Origin: Lunularia cruciata
Lineage: Eukaryota; Streptophyta; Marchantiopsida; Lunulariales; Lunulariaceae
NCBI GenBank assembly: GCA_948567375.1
Contig: OX419757.1
Coordinates: forward strand, 18,848,001-18,912,000
DNA length: 64,000 bases
Direction: 5' to 3'
Of this stretch, positions 58,831-64,000 are shown piece by piece. The notes under the pieces are model-generated. The model saw only the letters and a program-made list of their open reading frames with translations, was not told the DNA's origin and ran no database searches. The translations under genes and the position numbers were made by a program. Each line of letters begins with the position of its first letter. Position 1 is the stretch's first letter.

Positions 58831-60540
58831 ACGACGGAGGTCTTTGGAGATTCCAGAGGAGTTAGCCCTGCAGTACGCAGTGGGTTTACTCGGAGTGGTG
58901 CTCGGTATCAGCTTGTATCTCAGGTCCCAGTGAGGGAGGAGATTGACTCTGAGTTGGAGTTTGACACAGGAGCTGATTCAGTTGAGAGTGCACTTGGTGT
59001 GTCCGCACCGTTGTTGTGGGACATGGACGAGATTTATGGGGCCTCCAAAGGGCCTAGGCGTTACTCTGGTACAGTGGGTACTATTGAGTTGGATGATTTC
59101 ATCCAGGAGTTCGATAGTTGGTGTGATCTGCAACAAATACGGAACCCGACTTTGTTCACACCCTTCATGGCATGGAAGGGGTTGTTTCAGCACTTGGAGG
59201 GTCCACCGATGGACGACTACCATGAGTTCAGGAGAGCTCATTTGGAGGAGATTGAGTTATGGAGACAGTATTGGTCTCCACACTATGTCTCCATCACTTT
59301 AGGTTCGGTGGCCAAGAGTAGGTCGGCTGTACCTACGAGTTCTAGCTCGAGTAGTGTTGGTGGAGCTAGTGGAGGTGCACTAGCTGGAGATAGTGCTACT
59401 ACGAGTGGAGGTACCGCTGCAGGAGGTGGTGTGGTACCGGGGTTTAACCCCATGGTGGAGTTCTTCCTATGTTTGAGGCAGAACTACCAGGGAGTGCGGA
59501 CTGACAAGCTGAGGAGCTTGCAGGAGTTCCAGCGGAAGGCTGGAGAGAGCCTACGCGAGGTATATACTTGCATGAGGCGGCTGATCAGTTTCACTCAGGG
59601 AGTTACTGAGGCCCATGCAATCCAGTTTTGGTATGGGATACTGGACAGGGAGTTGCGACGTAGAGTTCGTGATGCTACATTGTTGCAGGCTACTTTGCCC
59701 ACTTTGGCAGTAGTCTTTGGTTTGGCTGAGCGTATTGAGCTCAACATGGTGGAGGAGAGAGTGGTGACAGCTGGATTTGGTAGAGAGACCTCATCCACGG
59801 TTGTGACTTCTTCTATAGTGCAGCAGAGTGCACCATGCCCAGTTGGTTTTCACGGACAGGGTGGACAGCCCAGATCCTATGGAGCGAGTGGAGGGCCTAG
59901 TGGAGTTAGACCCTTACCCTCATTTTTGGGTCAGCAACAGCCAGTGAGTGGTGGTGTTGCTTGTTGGACTTGTGGTGGACCTCACCATAGGAGAGAGTGT
60001 ACTCAGGGCAGCGGACCTGATACCTCTGGTGCATCACAGCCAGCACAGAGGCAGTGTGAGCACTGCCATAGATTTGGTCATACTAGTGACCGGTGTTTTG
60101 ACCTACACCCGGAGTTACGGAGTGGTAGGGCTGCTATGACAGGTAGTAGAGGAGCTCCAGTTCATGGAGGACGAGGTGGTAGAGGTGGTGGTAGAGGATC
60201 TACACCTAGTAGGGGTGCAGTACCTGCCCTTACTTCTGACACAGCTATGGCTACTCGGATTGAGCAGTTGGAGCAGAGATTGGCTAGTATGGCTATTGCT
60301 CAAAGGAGATCAGATTCGGGTGCTGAGGCTTCCACCTCATATGCTGGTGATAGAGATGCTTTGGACTTCATGTGCGGAGCAGCACAGGTGGATGCATCTG
60401 CAGCAGTGACTAGGAGTGCAGTACGTGCTCCAGAGCCTAGAGGAGCATCAGTGGAGTTGGACCCATAGAGAGGAGAGGTTGGGAGACAGGTCAGACTTCC
60501 CCAGTCTTTCACGCTATCTGAGGCATTGCAGACGACATCC
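58831..60540 (+). pseudogene. MP-3 gag, start codon lost and one stop
   Basis: Comparison with MP-1 and MP-2 places the start at 58831-58836, where this copy has ACG ACG instead of an ATG; a downstream ATG would be needed. The frame is open to TAG 60466-60468 (CAG in MP-2). The capsid-like part includes FMAWKGLFQHLEGPPMDDY and FLCLRQNYQGVRTDKLRSL. After a Ser/Gly-rich linker come zinc knuckles CWTCGGPHHRREC (59962-60000) and CEHCHRFGHTSDRC (60055-60096). A Gly/Arg-rich stretch follows, then a possible coiled stretch IEQLEQRLASMAIAQRR. Confidence 0.9.
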
Positions 60541-61716
60541 ATGGTTCCTAGACATCCCAGTGTAGGTGTGGTAGGTGGTGATGGAGTACCTGCTAGTCAG
60601 CCACTTGCTACTACACAGACTGAGTCTAGCATGATGTTGGGGGCGGCTCAGCTGATTATGCGGCATCCTTTATTTTCAGCCAGTGACATGTTTACATTGG
60701 GAGTTGACCCAGCCCCAGTGTTCCGGTTGGCTGCCACGTTGTGTGAGAGTAGGGATGGTGCAGTTCCTACTACTAGAGCAGAGGTGGTTGGTAGTGGAGC
60801 TGACTTGGTTGAGGAGCATGGGATCCGTTCAGCGACCAGTGGTTTATGGCAGGCAGCAGCGGCTAGACTGGAGGAATTGCCAGCTAGACCGGCCTTTGAG
60901 AGAGCGCGGTTTACACCTGGTGTTGTCCTATTGGATAACCAGAGGGGGATCTTTCGTTTGGTAGGACCTTCAGGGAAGGTCTATACACCACAGAGAGTCT
61001 TGTTAGACTCTGGTGCGTAGCCCCTTATGTTGGGGAAGGCTGCAGTTGTTGGTCTGGAGTTACGGAAGACCGATGTGGAGAGGTGTCCATTTCAGATCCA
61101 GACATCTCTTGGTGGTGGTTCGACACAGTACATCACACGTGGAGAGCTTTTTGTCCAGGTTCAGCCTGGTCATCCGACTGATAGCTCGGTGGTGAGAGCT
61201 CAGGCTATTGCGACGATAGCTGAGTCATATGATGTGCTAGTTGGGGGAGCAGTGTTATACCCTATGGGTTTCAGTGTTGACTATTGGGAGGAGACAGCCT
61301 CTTATAGACCTGGTTGGCAGTCTGGTGAGGGACGGGTATGTCGCTTACCAGTACGTTTCAGTAGTGGCAGTCTTGGCTCATTACAGTCCGGGACCATGGC
61401 AGCATCAGTTTTGGCTTTCAGCGGTGCAATTACTTGGCCTGGTGACTTGTTGGAGGGGAACGCCCATGCAGAGGATACTCCAGTACCAGAGGAGATCACT
61501 CGGCTATGGAGTACGAGTGGGATTGTTCCATCCACCTTGGATGTTCCATTGTGGAGTTCAGAGGAGGCATTGCAGCAACATGCAGATCAGTTGGTGCAGC
61601 AGGCTTGGAGTGGAGCCTTCGTTCCATCAGGGGATGAGTGTGAGGATGAGCCTCCAGAGGCGATTGCTTTGACACCTCTGGATACCACACTCATTGCTTG
61701 GCAGTATCCAGTAGAG
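60541..61716 (+). pseudogene. MP-3 aspartic protease and linker
   Basis: The active site VLLDSGA is at about 60997-61017, Asp codon 61006-61008. It is followed directly by TAG 61018-61020, which is CAG in MP-2. The frame then runs open from 61021 with ELRKTDVERCPFQIQTSLGG and the second motif DVLVGGAVLYPMGFSVDYW. The linker to the methyltransferase (about 61320-61710) has no domain I recognise. Confidence 0.88.
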
Positions 61717-62595
61717 GGGATATGTCTATTAGAGTTGTTTGGTGGGATCAGCACCGGACTAGCTGCGGTGTTACATGCGGGTATCCGAGTACAGAGGTAC
61801 TTGTATGTAGAGAGAGATGAGACTGCTAGGCGAGTCTCTCTACATCATGTGGCACACTTGGCTTATTGGTATCCGGAGTTATTACCGATGTCAGCAGTCA
61901 GAGGTTACCAGAAGGCCTTACCAGGAGACATTTCCTTACTGGGGGCGCATGACCTAGAGAGACATGGGCCTGTTCACTTGGTGATTTCTGGATGGCCATG
62001 TCAGGGACATACACGTGCGGGCCGCGGTTTGGGTCTTCAGGATCCTCGTTCTGGTGTGTTTTGGGAGATGTTACGGATATTACGACATCTCCAGGTTCAT
62101 CAGTCTGTTTCTCCAGCTTACCTTTTGGAGAACATTCCATTGTTAGATGCAGCCAGAGTGGGATCACGGGCTCATCGTCTTCGTCTTTGGTGGACAAACC
62201 TCTTACCCAGAGAGGTTCTACAGCGTGCTTATGATGGGATTCAGCGACTGGATCACATTCTTGTTGATGATATCTTGGATGTTGGGCGTCAGTCTCAGAC
62301 AGTGGTAGTGGCTGATAGGTCACCCATGGCAGTGGTGAACCTAGTTGGACAGCCTAGAGCTGCATTTCCCACACTCATGAGTTTCCCAGGCTCTCATGCT
62401 TTTTGAGAGGGAGGACCTGGACTTGTTTGGGACTCACAGTTACAGCAGTTGGTGGAGCCCAATGCTGATGAGAGAGAGCGGGTGATGGGTTTTCGCACCG
62501 GTATTACCGCTATTCCAGTAGTGTTAGAGGCATCCAGGCGTTAGGTGTTAGGTCAGGCTATGGACCTGAACTGTTTGACCTGGATTGTGAGCCTT
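61717..62595 (+). pseudogene. MP-3 C5 cytosine DNA methyltransferase domain
   Basis: This enzyme class transfers a methyl group from S-adenosylmethionine to carbon 5 of cytosine in DNA. Motif I reads GICLLELFGGISTGLAAVL (from 61717), motif II YVERDE, motif IV SGWPCQGHTRAGRGLGLQD with catalytic Cys at 61999-62001. Motif VI is YLLENIPLL, motif VIII RAHRLRLWWTNLL. The frame is open from 61021 to TGA 62404-62406. Motifs IX-X (NADERERVMGF, GQAMDLNCLTW) follow that TGA in the same frame, so the full fold needs readthrough or is already split. A 72-nt in-frame deletion removes 24 residues between VI and VIII compared with MP-2. Its subfamily (DNMT1, CMT, DRM or other) I cannot tell by eye. Confidence 0.9.
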
Positions 62596-62931
62596 GGTTT
62601 GGCAGAGCAGCGTAGGATGCGCTTGATAGGCATCACCACTCGGACACTTGTGAGCCCTGTGCCTATCGAGACGATTCAAGCACATGCTGGGGGCGATGGA
62701 CCGAGTGGACATGGTATTCTTGGGACACATCCAGTAGCTACTAGGGAGAGTGGTCTACTTGGAGTCCATCCAGGTGAGCGTGGGCTACTTGGATTACACC
62801 CTTGGTCCACATGGGATGCAGCCAGAGGACGTATGGAGCTTGCAGCCAGAGTGGAGGGAGTTTTTCACACAGAGGTTGGGACCTCTAGTGGTCGGGAGCA
62901 TGACACTATTGCTCCCAAGGGCCCAGTGTAG
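62596..62931 (+). pseudogene. MP-3 segment between methyltransferase and reverse transcriptase
   Basis: About 110 residues, open, with MRLIGITTRTLVSPVPIETI and a Gly-rich GGDGPSGHGILGTHP, then GLLGLHPWSTWDAARGR. No domain recognised. It ends KGPV at TAG 62929-62931, followed by CAA CCA. All three copies have TAG here. Confidence 0.75.
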
Positions 62932-64000
62932 CAACCAGTCAGTACGTCTTCCACTCCTACTACAGTTACAGAGGATACTTGGGAGCCAGATCTTGGACCC
63001 AAGCTTACTGGAGAGGAAAGACGGAGGGTTTGGAGGTTCTTGAGGAGTCACACGAGTTGTTTTGCCTTCAGTATGAAGGATTTGGGTGCTCTGAAGGGAC
63101 TTGGTGTACGGATTGAGCTGACTAGCAACACACCTATTTTCCGACGTCCTTATCGATATAGTGAGATGGAGAGGACATTGATTCAGAGCCGGAGTAGTGA
63201 CCTTTTTGAGGCTGGTTTGGTGGAGATTTCACATGGAGAGTATGCATTAGCGATAGTGATGCCAGCCAAGAAGGATATGCATGGCAACTATACAGATAGG
63301 CGGATGTGTGGAGATTACCGTCCTATCAACCGACAGACCAGGGCTGATCGGTATGCCATGCCTACACCGGAGGAGATTTTTGATGCAATTGGGCATGCAA
63401 AGGTCTTCAGTACTTTGGATCTTCAAGCGGGATATCATCAGTTGCCAATCAAGGAGGAGGATAAGTCCAAGACAGCATTTTGGGCTATTGATCCTCACGG
63501 CAAGGATGTGTTATATCAGTGGAGGTTCTTACCATTTGGGTTAAAGAACGCTCCCGCTGAGTTCCAGAGGGTCATGGATAGGATCCTAGCTGGACTGGAT
63601 TTTGCTCGGTGCTATATTGATGACATTTTGGTGTATAGCACTATTGTGGAGGAGCATGAGAGACAGTTGTTGGAGGTGTTTGAGAGGTTGAGATCTCATG
63701 GACTCAAATTACATCCTGGGAAGTGTAGGTTCTTCCGTGAGCAGGTTGAGTATTTGGGTCACACTATCTACCCCGGAGGACTTGGTGTTCAGCAGACCAA
63801 GGTAGAGGCTTTTGCACGTATTCCTCGGCCTACGGATGTGAGTAGAGTGCGAGCATTCCTTGGGTTGGCAAACTTCTATCGCTGCTATGTTAGAGGATTT
63901 AGTGCCATTGCCAAGGCCTTGACGAAGCTGACCAAGCTTACACAGGAATGGTGTTGGGGAGATGAGCAGGAGAGAGCTTTTGTAGAGCTCAAGGAGAGGT
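62932..64000 (+). CDS. MP-3 reverse transcriptase, open to the window end
   Basis: Open in the same frame for 356 codons. It has LVEISHGEYALAIVMPAKKDM, MCGDYRPINRQTRA, the catalytic-core block STLDLQAGYHQLPIKEEDKS, FLPFGLKNAPAEFQRVMDRIL, the YIDD box at 63613-63624 followed by ILVYS, FLGLANFYRCYVRGFS near 63856-63903, and the first residues toward RNase H. Both active-site aspartates and the expected spacing are intact, so this is the most likely functional polymerase in the window. It lacks its own ATG near the start and must be made as part of a longer polyprotein, through or after TAG 62929. The C-terminal part is outside the window. Confidence 0.92.

Larger units (their letters stand above)
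57051..64000 (+). mobile_element. MP-3: best-preserved methyltransferase-PHD element, cut by window end
   Basis: Starts at TGTCACGCC (preceded by AGAGC, its possible target duplication). It runs through A1, leader, gag, protease, methyltransferase and most of the reverse transcriptase. From 58831 to 64000 it is a single frame with only five stops: TAG 60466, TAG 61018, TGA 62404 (shared), TAG 62542 and TAG 62929 (shared). RNase H, integrase, PHD finger and the 3' repeats should lie just outside the window. Confidence 0.93.

Noticed and set aside
61898-62323. 141-codon minus-strand frame opposite the methyltransferase
   Set aside because: It is a shadow of the conserved plus-strand frame, with no domain of its own, and is broken in MP-2.

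Overview
This window reads as a transposon-dense nuclear region of a land plant or close streptophyte relative. The reasons are chromodomain Ty3/gypsy elements with initiator-tRNA-Met type primer sites, nested insertions and solo LTRs, decayed LINEs, and almost no ordinary genes. I cannot name the species. A non-seed plant is only a guess from the mix of elements.

Layout. 1-532: fragment of a chromovirus (family G). 533-6165: decayed full-length family G element with chromodomain. 6166-11816: decayed chromovirus of a second family (H) with a solo LTR of its own family inside it. 11817-15574: no recognisable content. 15575-26985: a minus-strand family G element (G3) whose 3' LTR is split by a 10.5-kb element, MP-1. 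26986-28856: truncated family G element (G4). 29727-30190: LINE reverse transcriptase remnant. 30655-41211: MP-2, complete, with a 5-bp target duplication. 41217-46300: AT-rich, with an (AT)26 tract. 46300-50400: low-copy-looking island with a diverged tandem duplication and possible exons. 51340-52311: second LINE remnant. 52312-56608: minus-strand family G element (T). 57051-64000: MP-3, the best preserved copy, cut by the window end.

The main discovery is the MP family (MP-1 minus; MP-2 and MP-3 plus). The gene order is gag with two zinc knuckles, aspartic protease, a C5 cytosine DNA methyltransferase, reverse transcriptase, RNase H, DDE integrase, and a C-terminal PHD finger in place of a chromodomain. 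The ends are also unusual. A ~440-bp repeat (A) lies at both ends. A ~105-bp repeat (B) lies both before and after the 3' copy of A, giving A1-genes-B1-A2-B2. This recalls the split direct repeats of tyrosine-recombinase retrotransposons, yet the enzyme encoded is a DDE integrase. Immediately after A1 there is no normal tRNA primer site. Instead there is a 15-nt exact reverse complement of a segment inside A that sits about 28 nt after a TATA-like box, which is the layout expected for Tf1-like self-priming. Two in-frame stops, a TGA inside the methyltransferase and a TAG before the reverse transcriptase, are shared by all three copies, and the TAG has a CAR-YYA context. Private stops in MP-2 are nearly all CAG to TAG, as expected from decay of CHG-methylated cytosines.

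How the parts could work together (inference): the RNA would start in A1, prime on itself, and make gag, protease, methyltransferase and pol from one long frame. The integrase would be guided by a histone-reading PHD finger. The methyltransferase might mark or protect element DNA. All copies here carry inactivating changes; MP-3 has the fewest.
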